This document shows, in pieces, positions 8,503 to 17,290 of a stretch of 61,766 nucleotides of DNA. A program made the translations under genes and the position numbers. The DNA comes from Planctomycetota bacterium (GTDB lineage Bacteria > Planctomycetota > UBA1135 > GCA-002686595). The notes beneath the pieces are model-generated. The model was not told the DNA's origin. It worked only from the letters and a program-made list of their open reading frames with translations, and searched no databases. The stretch is from positions 1-61,766 of the forward strand of contig JACRIN010000087.1 in assembly GCA_016220085.1 (NCBI GenBank), in the 5' to 3' direction. How positions within the stretch are numbered: the stretch's first letter is position 1; every line of letters begins with the position of its first letter.

Positions 8503-9306
8503 ATGAACCCGATCGTCCCGTTGCTCTCCGTGCTCGCCCTCGTGCCGTCGTCGACCGCGCGCGGGGTCGCGACGTCACCCGACGCCGCGGCCGCGATCTC
8601 GATCCCGGCGCGTCAAGGCTCGGACGCCGGCACCGCCGCCGGCCGGGTGCGCTTCGAGGGCGAGAAGCCGGAGGTCAAGCCGCTCGCGATCGAGCCCGAT
8701 CGCGCGAAGGGCTGCACGCCCGCCGGTGAGGCGATCGACGCGAAGGACGAGTCGCTGTTGATCGGCAAGGACAACGGCATCGCGAACGTCGTGATCACGA
8801 TCGAGGTCGCGGACGCGAAGGCGAAGGTGCCGGAGAAGCCGATCGTGATGGATCAGAAGAAGTGCCGCTTCGAGCCGCACGTCGTCGTGATCCCCGCGGG
8901 CGCGACGGTCGACTTCCTGAACTCCGATCAGGCGGCCCACAACGTCCACATCTATCCGCTGAAGAACGAGGGCTTCAACCAGACGGTCGCGGTCGGCGGC
9001 AAGCACACCGCGACGTTCCCGAAGTCCGACAAGATCCAGATCAAGTGCGACCTGCATCCGTGGATGAAGTCGTGGCTGATCGTCAGCGAGTCGCCGTTCG
9101 TCGCGGTGACCGACGCCGACGGCGCGTTCAAGATCGCCGGGCTGCCGCCGGGCGAGCACAAGGCGACGCTCTGGCACGAGGAGCTCGGCAAGGCCCAGGT
9201 CGTGATCAAGGTCGAGCCCGATGGGCCTGACGGCGCCGCCGGCAAGTCCGCGCCGCTCGAGTTCAAGCTGAGTCAACAGAAGAAGGAAGGCCGGCCGCGG
9301 CGCTAG
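8503..9306 (+). CDS. Exported cupredoxin-like copper protein
   Basis: 267 residues with a short signal peptide. The centre is a plastocyanin/azurin-type cupredoxin: HNVH (H146), then KCDLHPWM giving C182, H185 and M188, the expected type 1 copper ligand set. The last third (VTDADGAFKIAGLPPGEHKA) is a carboxypeptidase-regulatory-like beta domain. The combination is common in planctomycete periplasmic proteins annotated as methylamine-utilisation or plastocyanin-like; its role is probably electron transfer or copper binding. An AGAGGA Shine-Dalgarno sequence lies eight bases before the ATG at 8503. The PDZ-protein gene follows after 115 bp. Confidence 0.88.
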   Translation: MNPIVPLLSVLALVPSSTARGVATSPDAAAAISIPARQGSDAGTAAGRVRFEGEKPEVKPLAIEPDRAKGCTPAGEAIDAKDESLLIGKDNGIANVVITIEVADAKAKVPEKPIVMDQKKCRFEPHVVVIPAGATVDFLNSDQAAHNVHIYPLKNEGFNQTVAVGGKHTATFPKSDKIQIKCDLHPWMKSWLIVSESPFVAVTDADGAFKIAGLPPGEHKATLWHEELGKAQVVIKVEPDGPDGAAGKSAPLEFKLSQQKKEGRPRR

Positions 9307-9421
9307 CCTGAGCGCCGGTTTCGGCGCGCACGCGGAAGCTCGCCGCGCGGAGGTCGTTCTCCCTCGCCAACGGCCGCGCTCGACGACCGTAGTAGTCGTC
9401 AGTCCCGTCGGAGGTCCAACC

Positions 9422-10522
9422 ATGCTGCTCTTCGCCCTGTTCTGCTGCGCTTCGTTCCAATCCGCTCCGCTGCCGCCCGCAACCGCCGTGACCGCGCCGC
9501 ACGCGCGCGTCGCCCGGTCGCAGGAGGGCCAAGTCGACGTCCAGCCGACCGGGCGTCCGGGTCGCCTCGGCGTGTCGCTCGGCGCTGCCGAGCACGGCGT
9601 CGGGATCGAAGCGGTCGAGCCCGGCTCGCCCGCCGAGCGCGCCGACCTGCGCGTGGGCGACCGCATCGTGGTCGTCGACGGCCGCCAGACGCTCGACTTC
9701 GACGCCGTGGTCGCCGCGGTGCGCGCGAAGGGCGCCGGCAAGCCGCTCGCGCTGATCGTCGAGCGAGATCTCGCGATCGAGGTGCAAGAGCTCCCGAGCG
9801 AGGACGGCACGCCGCGTCCGCGCCTCGGCGTGCTGCTCGCGGAAGGCCTCGGCGAGCTGCGCGTCTCCGACGTCGAGAGCGACACGCCCGCCGAGCGCGC
9901 AGGCGTGCGAGCGGGTGATCGCCTGCTCGCGCTCGACGGCACGCCGACGCCGAGCGCGAACGCGCTGCGCGCGAAGGTCGCGACGCTCGGCGCGGGACAG
10001 AAGGTCGAGCTGACGATCGCGCGCGAGCTGCGCACGAAGCTCGGCGAGCAGAACGGGCCGGGCGCGCCCGCCGCGCCGCGCGGAGGAGCGGACGCGCAGC
10101 CGCGCTTCGACGACCAACCACCGCGCGCGCCGACGGCGCCGCGGATCGTCGAAGGCCATCCGGTCGCGCCCGAGGGCCTCGCGGCGCCGGAGTCGTCGAT
10201 CGCACCGCAGGCACCGGGGGCCCCGCGGGCCCCGGGGGCACGTGGAGCACCGGGTGCGCCGCGCGTGATGGCGGAGGAACGAGCTCGCGAGCGCGCCGAA
10301 GCTCCTGGCGAGCCCCGCACGCGCACCCCGCGCCGGGCCGACGTTCCTCCGGGTCGGCGGGGGACCGCGGAACGCGGCGAGGCGGGCGAGCCGCGGCAAC
10401 CGGCACGGCCCGCGCTCGACACCCGCGAGCTGACCGCCGCGATGCGCGAGCTGCGCGCGGAACTTGCGGAGCTGCGCCGCGAGCTGGGCGAGCTGCGCCG
10501 CGACCTGGACGAACGGCGCTGA
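9422..10522 (+). CDS. Exported protein with two PDZ domains and a coiled-coil end
   Basis: 366 residues. A signal peptide (MLLFALFCCASFQS...) leads into two PDZ domains, about residues 38-118 (VGIEAVEPGSPAERADLRVG) and 128-205 (SDVESDTPAERAGVRAGDR), the type that binds C-terminal peptides. No serine-protease domain is attached, unlike HtrA/Deg. A low-complexity Pro/Ala region with short collagen-like G-A-P runs (about residues 245-285) and a final Leu/Glu/Arg coiled coil (ELRRELGELRRDLDERR) follow. The coiled-coil codons form a 21-bp repeat, and the 18-bp intergenic array starts at the stop codon, so the C-terminus may be evolving by slippage. It is probably a periplasmic scaffold or adaptor. 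Confidence 0.83.
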   Translation: MLLFALFCCASFQSAPLPPATAVTAPHARVARSQEGQVDVQPTGRPGRLGVSLGAAEHGVGIEAVEPGSPAERADLRVGDRIVVVDGRQTLDFDAVVAAVRAKGAGKPLALIVERDLAIEVQELPSEDGTPRPRLGVLLAEGLGELRVSDVESDTPAERAGVRAGDRLLALDGTPTPSANALRAKVATLGAGQKVELTIARELRTKLGEQNGPGAPAAPRGGADAQPRFDDQPPRAPTAPRIVEGHPVAPEGLAAPESSIAPQAPGAPRAPGARGAPGAPRVMAEERARERAEAPGEPRTRTPRRADVPPGRRGTAERGEAGEPRQPARPALDTRELTAAMRELRAELAELRRELGELRRDLDERR

Positions 10523-10800
10523 CCTCGACGACCGGCGCCCAGCTCGACGCCTGCGCGCATCGCGAAGATCGCGCTGAGCTCGACGAGTGCGGCGATCTCG
10601 ACGACAGCGCTGCACTCGACGGCTGCGCTCATCGCGACGACAGCGCTGCACTCGACGAGTGCGCCGGTTGCGACGACTAGGCCGCTCGCGACGATCGCGC
10701 TGAGCTCGACGAGTGCGCCGGTTGCGACGACAGGGCCGATCGCGCCGGGCGCGCTGAGCTCGACGATTGCGCCGATCGCGCAGGGCGGCGCTGAACTCGC
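10516..10800. repeat. Degenerate 18-bp tandem repeat array
   Basis: The motif GCGCTGAGCTCGACGA recurs, with variants, at 10571, 10607, 10643, 10697, 10751 and 10788. The intervals are 36, 36, 54, 54 and 37, so the base unit is 18 bp, with the intervening units more degenerate. The array begins at the stop codon of the PDZ gene and ends before the convergent small gene at 10877. It can be read as open frames on both strands, but no start or homology supports coding. Confidence 0.85.
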
Positions 10801-10876
10801 TCAGACGGCCTACCGAGGTCGGCGCACCTCGACGCGATTCCGTGTCGCCCGCAGTTCGACGCTCGGCGCGATTTCG

Positions 10877-11161
10877 TCAGGTCGTCGAGGGCGGCGGCGC
10901 GTCGCGCGGCTCCCAGCGATGCAGCACGGCGGCGAGCGCGATCAGGTGCTGGCGTTCGAGGTGCGACTCCAGATTTTGTCGGTAGCGGCGTTCCTCGCCA
11001 AGCCTGCGCAGGGTGCTCTCGACCACGTTGAGCATGCTGCGGCGAATGCGCTCGTCGGTCGCGCCGACCGCGCGGGTCACCAGCGGCAGCAGGTGCTCGG
11101 CGTCCTCGTAGGGGACCTGATAGCGGCGGCAGAGCCGCGCGAGGGTGTGATTGGGGCTCAT
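10877..11161 (-). CDS. Small conserved-looking helical protein, function unknown
   Basis: 94 residues (MSPNHTLARLCRRYQVPYED...). It is predominantly helical and charged, with no signal peptide and no metal-binding motif. The segment YQVPYEDAEHLLPLVTRA and an Arg-rich second half (RRLGEERRYRQNLESHLER) suggest a small cytoplasmic protein-protein or nucleic-acid binding factor. The internal ATG at 11161 is the only good start. It is convergent with the PDZ gene across the repeat array and divergent from the M28 peptidase. The frame shows regular codon use, which is why I accept it as a gene. Confidence 0.65.
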   Translation of the reverse strand: MSPNHTLARLCRRYQVPYEDAEHLLPLVTRAVGATDERIRRSMLNVVESTLRRLGEERRYRQNLESHLERQHLIALAAVLHRWEPRDAPPPSTT

Positions 11162-11386
11162 GGCGATGGCGTCGCACGAAGCCTATCCCGAGCCTGCGCA
11201 GCAGGTCGGATGGCGCGATTCGAGCCCACGGCGTGCACTACAGAGTTGGATACAGGCAATCGGCTCGGCGCGGCCCGAGTTCCGAGTCCCCAGGAACCCC
11301 GGGAGGCTCTCGGCCGTCCTAGGCCGCGCATCGAGTCCGCCTCCCCCGAGGGGAGGTCTTTCCATCCAGGAAGCGAGTCCCCGTCC

Positions 11387-14038
11387 ATGCTGAAGTCCCT
11401 GATCGCGGTCGGCGCGTTGCTCTACGCCGCCGGCGCGTCCGATCCGTCCGACCAACACGCCGCCCTCGAGAACGTCCGGTCCGAGGGCCTGCTGACCGTC
11501 GCCCTAGAGCACGGCGGCGACCTCGCGCTGCGCGACAAGCTCGTGCGCGCCTACGAAGTCTGGCACGACGCCGGCGACTTCCTCGTCGCCCGCATCCCGG
11601 CCTCGCGCGTCGAAGGCTTGCGCGCCCGTTCGATCGGCGTCGTCGACCTCGGGACGATCACCGCAGGCGACTCGCTGTTCGCCGTCGACCTCTCGAAGCC
11701 CGACGCCGCGGCCGAGCTCGACCACGCGCGCATCCTCTATCGCCACGGGAACCAGGCGGTCGCCGCGGTACGCGAGTTCGTCGATCCGACGGTTCACCTT
11801 TCGTCGCGACGCCACACGTGCCACTCCGGCCACGCCGCGATCCTGCCGCGCCGCATCCAACCGACGCAGCCGCTGATCGTCCAGGGCGCGCCGTGGACGT
11901 CGGGTTCGCAAGCGAAAGCGTCCGCCGATCCGCGCATCCAGGCGCTCGTCAATCAGGTCGTCAAGGCGAACCTGTCGAGCTTCGACCAAACGCTCTCCGC
12001 GCTCTTCAGCCGCCTCTCGACCAACAACACGTACGTCGACAACGGCCGCAACGTGATCACCGGGCAGCTCACGACCTACGGGATCGGCTACACGCTGCAA
12101 GCGGTGCCGAGCACGCAGGGCGACAACGTGATCGTGACGTTCCCGGGCTCGGTCAACCCGAACCAGTACGTCGTGATCGGCGCGCACTACGACTCGATCA
12201 ACGGCGGCGGCTCGACGCAGACGGCGCCCGGCGCCGACGACAATGGCTCCGGTTCGGCGGCGGTGATGGAGCTCGCGCGCATCCTGAAGAATGCCGGCCC
12301 GTTCGAGAACTCGGTCCGTCTGATCTGGTTCTGCGGCGAGGAGCAAGGCTTGCTCGGCTCGGACTACAACGCGACGCAGTCGCTGGCCGCGGGCGAGCAG
12401 ATCCTCGCGATGCTGAACACCGACATGAACGCGTACCGCAATCCGGCGGACACGCGCGACTGCGACTTCACGGACAACAGCTCGTCGGCGTCGCTGACGG
12501 CGTTCTGCCGCGCGACATCGCCCCTGTACGTCGCCAACTGGGCCGACAAGACCGGGACGCTGACCGCGGGCTCGTCCGACCACGCGTCGTACAACGCGCA
12601 CGGCATCCCGGCGGCGTTCTTCTTCGAGGACCTGACGCAGTACAGCCCGTACATCCACACCGCGAACGACACGTTCGCGTTGTCGTGCAACGACTGGGAT
12701 CTGTCGTTGATGATCACGCAGGGCATCCTCGCGTGCGCGGCGACGCTCGCCGAGCCGCTCGACATGACGATCGTGCACACCGAGCTCGGTGACACGACCA
12801 ACGCGACCGGGCCGTACGCGGTCGCGTCGACGGTGACCAGCCAGATCGGCTCGAACGTCTCCGCGGTCAACGTGTGGTTCAGCTCCAACGGCGGAACGAA
12901 TTGGACGAGCACGGCGGCGAGCGCGGCCGGCAACGTCTGGACCGCGTTCATCCCGAGCCAAGGCTCGCCGAAGACGATCCTGTACTACGTCGAAGCGCTC
13001 GACGACCAGGGCAACCGCGAGGTCGCGCCGTCGGGCGCGGACGCGGGCGGCGCGACGTACGACTTCTTCGTCGGCACGAAGACGCCGATCTACGTCACCG
13101 GCTTCGAGGAAGGCACCGACAACGGTTGGACGCACGCGCAGGTCGCGACGCAAGACGACTGGCAACGCGGCGTGCCGATGGGCCAGAGCGGCGATCCGAG
13201 CTCCGCGTACGCGGGCACCAAGGTGTGGGGCAACGATCTCGGGCCGAGCGGCTGGAACGGCGCGTACACCAACAGCGTCAACAACTACCTGCGCTCGCCG
13301 GCGATCAACTGCTCCGCGCGACCGAGCGTCACGCTGGAGTTCCGGCGCTGGCTCGGCGTCGAGGCGGGCTCGTTCGACCAAGCGCAGATCAAGGTCAACA
13401 ACACCGTGGTGTGGTCGAACCCGAGCGGCGCGGACTCGATCGACTCGAGCTGGGTGCCGATGTCGATCGACATCTCGTCGATCGCCGGCGGCAATCCGTC
13501 TGTGCAGGTCGAGTTCCGCATGATCTCCGACGCTGGCGTGACCTTCGGCGGGTGGAACATCGACGCGTTCCAGCTCGTCGCGCTCGGCCCGGGCAGCGGC
13601 GGTTGCACGCCGCCGGCGACGTACTGCACGTCGAAGGTGAACTCGCAGTTCTGCTCGCCCGCGATCGCTTCGAGCGGGCAACCGTCGGCGAGCGTCGCGG
13701 TGCCGTTCGACATCACCGCGAGCCAAGTGCTCAACAAGAAGAACGGGTTGCTCTTCTACGGCTCGCAACCGCTCGGCGCGTCGTTCCAGGGCGGACACCT
13801 CTGCGTGAAGCTCCCGATCACGCGCACGAGCGTGCAGACCTCCGGCGGCTCGCCGACCGGCACCGACTGCACCGGCGCGTTCTCGTACGACTTCAACGCG
13901 TTGATCCAGGGCGGCAGCGATCCGTCGCTGGTCCAAGGCGCGACGGTCTACGCGCAATACTGGTACCGCGATCCCGCGGACCTGTCGGGCTTCTTCACGG
14001 GCTTGACCGAGGGCTTGAGCTTCCAGATCTGCCCGTAA
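11387..14038 (+). CDS. Secreted M28-family metallopeptidase with C-terminal accessory domains
   Basis: 883 residues. A signal peptide (MLKSLIAVGALLYAAGA) and propeptide-like region are followed by the M28 aminopeptidase domain: IGAHYDS (H267, D269), GADDNGSGSAA (D284), CGEEQG (about E320) and NTDMN (about D345), the di-zinc ligand pattern. Next come a fibronectin-like beta segment, a MAM/immune-inhibitor-A-like domain (about residues 565-735) and a Cys-containing terminal domain (TYCTSKVNSQFCSPAI...ICP) that I associate with planctomycete exported proteins. It probably degrades extracellular protein or peptides. The ATG at 11387 is chosen for the signal peptide; the frame is open further upstream. 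A strong intrinsic terminator follows. Confidence 0.9.
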   Translation: MLKSLIAVGALLYAAGASDPSDQHAALENVRSEGLLTVALEHGGDLALRDKLVRAYEVWHDAGDFLVARIPASRVEGLRARSIGVVDLGTITAGDSLFAVDLSKPDAAAELDHARILYRHGNQAVAAVREFVDPTVHLSSRRHTCHSGHAAILPRRIQPTQPLIVQGAPWTSGSQAKASADPRIQALVNQVVKANLSSFDQTLSALFSRLSTNNTYVDNGRNVITGQLTTYGIGYTLQAVPSTQGDNVIVTFPGSVNPNQYVVIGAHYDSINGGGSTQTAPGADDNGSGSAAVMELARILKNAGPFENSVRLIWFCGEEQGLLGSDYNATQSLAAGEQILAMLNTDMNAYRNPADTRDCDFTDNSSSASLTAFCRATSPLYVANWADKTGTLTAGSSDHASYNAHGIPAAFFFEDLTQYSPYIHTANDTFALSCNDWDLSLMITQGILACAATLAEPLDMTIVHTELGDTTNATGPYAVASTVTSQIGSNVSAVNVWFSSNGGTNWTSTAASAAGNVWTAFIPSQGSPKTILYYVEALDDQGNREVAPSGADAGGATYDFFVGTKTPIYVTGFEEGTDNGWTHAQVATQDDWQRGVPMGQSGDPSSAYAGTKVWGNDLGPSGWNGAYTNSVNNYLRSPAINCSARPSVTLEFRRWLGVEAGSFDQAQIKVNNTVVWSNPSGADSIDSSWVPMSIDISSIAGGNPSVQVEFRMISDAGVTFGGWNIDAFQLVALGPGSGGCTPPATYCTSKVNSQFCSPAIASSGQPSASVAVPFDITASQVLNKKNGLLFYGSQPLGASFQGGHLCVKLPITRTSVQTSGGSPTGTDCTGAFSYDFNALIQGGSDPSLVQGATVYAQYWYRDPADLSGFFTGLTEGLSFQICP

Positions 14039-14054
14039 ACTCCCAGGCAACTCT

Positions 14055-14100
14055 CGCGCAGCGCTTCGGAGCCGACTCCGGGGCGCTGCGCGCGTTTTTT
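14055..14100 (+). terminator. Intrinsic terminator after the M28 peptidase
   Basis: CGCGCAGCGC (14055-14064) pairs perfectly with GCGCTGCGCG (14083-14092). The inner CGGAG/CTCCG can extend the fold, and TTTTTT follows at 14095-14100. This is the clearest Rho-independent terminator in the window, 16 bases after the stop. Confidence 0.93.
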
Positions 14101-14338
14101 GGGGGAGCGAAGGCTTTTCCGACTCGCGAGCGAACGCGCTCGCTTTGGTGCGACCTCGCGCCGTACGTGCCGCGCCCGCCGCGACCTCTCGTCGCGCGTG
14201 CCGCGACGTCGCGCCGAGATGGACGCGCGGCTCGGGATCGCTCAAGCGCCTCGCCGCGCGACTCCGATGAGCGGGCGACGGTGACCCACGCGCGGCCGTC
14301 CCCCGCGCGACGTTGGAGTCCGGTCCGTTTTCGTCCCC

Positions 14339-14941
14339 ATGCGCAACTCGACCCTCGTCGCGCTCCTCGGCGCGGCTCTGTTCGTCCTGCTCGCGTGCGT
14401 CGCGGCTCTGTCCGACGTGCGCGCGAGCACCGTCGAGAAGCTCGACCTCGCCGGCCTCTTCGAGCGCTCCGAGCACGTCGTGCACGGCCGCATCCTGAAG
14501 TCGAGCGTGAAGCTCGGCGCGCACGGTCGGCCCGAGACCACCTACGAGGTCGACGTGACCACCGCGTTCTGGGGCACGTCGTCCGGAACCCTGACCTTCC
14601 GCACGGCGGGCGGCGCGCTGCCCGATGGGCGCGAGCTCGTGATCCCCGGTCTGCCGAAGCTCGCGATCGGCGAAGAAGTGCTGCTCTTCCTGACGTGCGA
14701 ATCGAAGCGCGGCCTGCGGATGCCGGTCGGGCTCGCGCAAGGCAAGTTCCAAGTCGTGCGCGACGAGCAAGGGCCTGCGACGTTGCTCCGCGGCGAGAGC
14801 GAGCTCGAGTTCCTCGATCCGACGACGCACGAGCCGCAGAAGCTGTCGACGCGCGCCTCGCTCGATTTCGACGCGACCGCGCGCGAGCTCGAGCGACTCG
14901 CCGGTGAACGCCGCGACCGCGAAGCCGCGGCGAGGAAGTGA
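14339..14941 (+). CDS. Small exported protein of unknown function
   Basis: 200 residues with a signal peptide (about residues 5-28, LVALLGAALFVLLACVAALS). The mature part, STVEKLDLAGLFERSEHVVHGRI..., matches in style a family of exported planctomycete and myxobacterial proteins in which a beta-rich domain carries VVxGRV, TYEVDVTTAFWGT and IGEEVLLFL segments. The family usually sits beside secreted metalloproteases. Here the stop is one base before the start of the matrixin gene, so the two form an operon and may act together outside the cell. The end is a charged helix (ARELERLAGERRDREAAARK). I cannot give a biochemical function. Confidence 0.75.
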   Translation: MRNSTLVALLGAALFVLLACVAALSDVRASTVEKLDLAGLFERSEHVVHGRILKSSVKLGAHGRPETTYEVDVTTAFWGTSSGTLTFRTAGGALPDGRELVIPGLPKLAIGEEVLLFLTCESKRGLRMPVGLAQGKFQVVRDEQGPATLLRGESELEFLDPTTHEPQKLSTRASLDFDATARELERLAGERRDREAAARK

Positions 14942-14942
14942 C

Positions 14943-17132
14943 ATGAGCCGTCGCTCGCTCCTCATCGGCGTCGCCGTCGCGGTCGCGCTGCTCGGCGCGG
15001 CGCTCGCGCACGTCCGGTTGATCTCGAGCTCGACCGGCAGCGGCCTGAAGTGGAGTTCACCCGGGCACGTCTCGATCACGATCTCGTCGCTCGGTTCCGA
15101 CGACCTCGCCGACGCGAGCCACGTCGCCGCGCTGCGCAACGCGATCGCCGCTTGGAACGAGGTCGCGAACTCGAAGGCGAAATTGGTCGAGGACACCGAT
15201 CCCGACGAGATGGCGCGCAGCGACTGGGAGTCGAACGGCGTGCACCTGATCCTCTTCGACGAGGACGACGACTCGGGCTACTTCCCGCCGGGCTCCGGCA
15301 CCGTCGCGATCACGCCGGTGTGGTTCCAATCCGACGGCGAGATCGTCGACGCCGACGTGCTCTTCAACGGCTTCGGCTTCAACTTCACCACCGACGGGCA
15401 AGGCGGAGCGTTCGACATCCAGGACGTCGCGACGCACGAGCTCGGGCACCTGCTCGGCTTCGACCACACCGGTTGGGCGGGCGCGTCGATGTACCCGTAC
15501 GTCTCGCCGGCGGTGATCGAGCATCGCTCGCTCTCCGAGGACGAGGTCCATGCGCTCCACCACGTCTATCCGATCGGCGGTTTCGCTTCGATCACAGGGA
15601 CCGTGCGCCGCGCGAGCGATTCGACGCGCGTCGCGGGCGCGCACGTGGTCGCGCGCGACGCGAACGGACGCACCGCGGCGGCGGCGCTCGCGACCAGCAA
15701 CGGCGACTTCACGTTGCGCGGCCTGACGGCGGGGGACTGGACCCTCTACGCGACGCCGCTCGACTACCCGGTGTCGTTCGTCAACCTGTCGGGCGGTCAG
15801 ACGGTCCAGACCGACTTCCAATCGACGCTCGGGCCGACGATCACCACCGGACCGAGCGGCACGAGCGACGCCGGCGACTTGCTCGTCGGCGCGAACACGT
15901 CGCTCTCGCTCGGCCGCAACAACGATCGCCTTCCGCTGCGCGTGATCAGCGGTCAGACCACCTCGTTCTTCCTGCGCGGCTCGGGCCTCGACGCGATGTG
16001 CGCGCTCGCCGCGAGCGATCCGACGATCGACGTCGACGTCGTGTCTTGGATGAACGCACTGGTCGCGTTCGACGTGACGGTCCCGGCGGGCGCCGCGCGC
16101 GGTCACGCGGACCTCACGGTCGTGAACTGGTTCGGCGACGTCTCGATCCTGACCGGCGCGCTGGAGATCACGCCGCCGAGCCCGGTGGTCGACTCGGTGT
16201 CGACTCCGGAGGGCTCCGATCTCGGCGGCACGACGCTGAGCATCGACGGCTCGAACTTCGAGCCCGGCGCGCGGGTCGTCCTCGGCGAGCACACGTACGT
16301 CGACGGCGTCGACGCGACGGTCGTCGACGACTCGACGATCACGCTGACGACGCAAGCGACGGTGCTCGGCACGTACGACGTCGTCGTGATCGACCCGAGC
16401 GGCGAGGAAGGTCGGCTCGACGACGCCTTCGAGTTCGCCGCGATCCCGCAGATCAGCACGGTGTTCCCGACGGTCGGTTCCGAACTCGGCGGGACCGAGC
16501 TCGTGATCAGCGGAGCGAGCTTCGTCGCCGGCACCGCGGTCCGCATCGACGGGGTGACGCAGTCGAGTGTGACGCTCGAGAGCTCGACGCGCCTGCGCGT
16601 CGTCACCGAACCCGGTTCGGCCGGCGGCCCGTACCTGCTCGAGGTCGAGAACCCGGACGGCGACGTCGCGACCAGCCTCTTCACGTACGCGTCGACGCCG
16701 GATCCGGATGTCGTCGGTGTCGCGCCGGCGATCGGTGCGACGTCCGGCGGCAACGAGGTGACGATCAGCGGCTCGAACTTCACCGTCGACACGCAGGTGC
16801 TGTTCGACGCCGACGCGACGACCGGCGCCGGCGGCACGGCCGCGGTGGTGACGCTGATCGACGCGAGCACGTTGATCGCGCGCGCGCCCGCGCACGCCGC
16901 GGGAGACGTCGATCTCGTGCTGCTCGACGCGGGCACCGGCCAGGCGGTCGCGCTCGAGCAGGCGTACACGTATCGCGCCGAGACTTCCTCCGGTGGCGGC
17001 GGGTGCGCGACCGTCCGGCCCCACGCGCCCTTCGATCCGCGGCGCGCGGCGGAGGGGCTCTTGCCGCTCGCGCTCGCCGCGCTGGCGCTCGCGACGCACG
17101 CCGTACGCTCTCGGCGACGGTTCGCGAGCTAG
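14943..17132 (+). CDS. Matrixin-type metalloprotease with IPT/TIG repeats and C-terminal anchor signal
   Basis: 729 residues. After an N-terminal signal (MSRRSLLIGVAVAVALLGA) comes a matrixin/metzincin catalytic domain with the zinc motif HELGHLLGFDH (about residues 165-175) and a downstream SMYPY Met-turn. A carboxypeptidase-regulatory-like domain follows (ITGTVRRASDSTRVAGAHV). Then come about three IPT/TIG immunoglobulin-like repeats (each with a P-x-x-G-S-x-x-GG-T/N-x-V/L opening) spanning roughly residues 410-680. The end has GGGGC, then a hydrophobic stretch (LLPLALAALALATHAV) and RSRRR, the layout of a CTERM sorting signal. The ATG at 14943 follows the preceding stop by one base. It is probably a surface-anchored protease. 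Confidence 0.88.
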   Translation: MSRRSLLIGVAVAVALLGAALAHVRLISSSTGSGLKWSSPGHVSITISSLGSDDLADASHVAALRNAIAAWNEVANSKAKLVEDTDPDEMARSDWESNGVHLILFDEDDDSGYFPPGSGTVAITPVWFQSDGEIVDADVLFNGFGFNFTTDGQGGAFDIQDVATHELGHLLGFDHTGWAGASMYPYVSPAVIEHRSLSEDEVHALHHVYPIGGFASITGTVRRASDSTRVAGAHVVARDANGRTAAAALATSNGDFTLRGLTAGDWTLYATPLDYPVSFVNLSGGQTVQTDFQSTLGPTITTGPSGTSDAGDLLVGANTSLSLGRNNDRLPLRVISGQTTSFFLRGSGLDAMCALAASDPTIDVDVVSWMNALVAFDVTVPAGAARGHADLTVVNWFGDVSILTGALEITPPSPVVDSVSTPEGSDLGGTTLSIDGSNFEPGARVVLGEHTYVDGVDATVVDDSTITLTTQATVLGTYDVVVIDPSGEEGRLDDAFEFAAIPQISTVFPTVGSELGGTELVISGASFVAGTAVRIDGVTQSSVTLESSTRLRVVTEPGSAGGPYLLEVENPDGDVATSLFTYASTPDPDVVGVAPAIGATSGGNEVTISGSNFTVDTQVLFDADATTGAGGTAAVVTLIDASTLIARAPAHAAGDVDLVLLDAGTGQAVALEQAYTYRAETSSGGGGCATVRPHAPFDPRRAAEGLLPLALAALALATHAVRSRRRFAS

Positions 17133-17290
17133 AGGCCCGCGTCACGCATCGCATCGAGCCCGCGCGAGCCGATGTTCGTGCGTCCGGTCCCGGACACTCG
17201 CGACGCGGTCCCCCGTCCGAGGCCTCGGCGTCCAGCCGTGACACACGCTCCTAGCCGCGTCGAACGTCGAGCGCGTACACTCTGCGCGCC

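Noticed and set aside
9382..9400. GACGAC/GTCGTC inverted repeat before the PDZ gene
   Set aside because: Six-base arms of very common trinucleotides in this genome; no promoter or terminator feature supports it.
10553..11000. Open frames reading the 18-bp repeats as A-L-S-S-T-type peptides on both strands
   Set aside because: No start codon with a ribosome site and no homology; open frames are expected in high-GC repeats whose period is divisible by three.
11195..11290. Sequence resembling a tRNA T-arm (GGGCTCGAATC on the minus strand)
   Set aside because: The stem on either side does not pair, and no acceptor or anticodon stem can be built.
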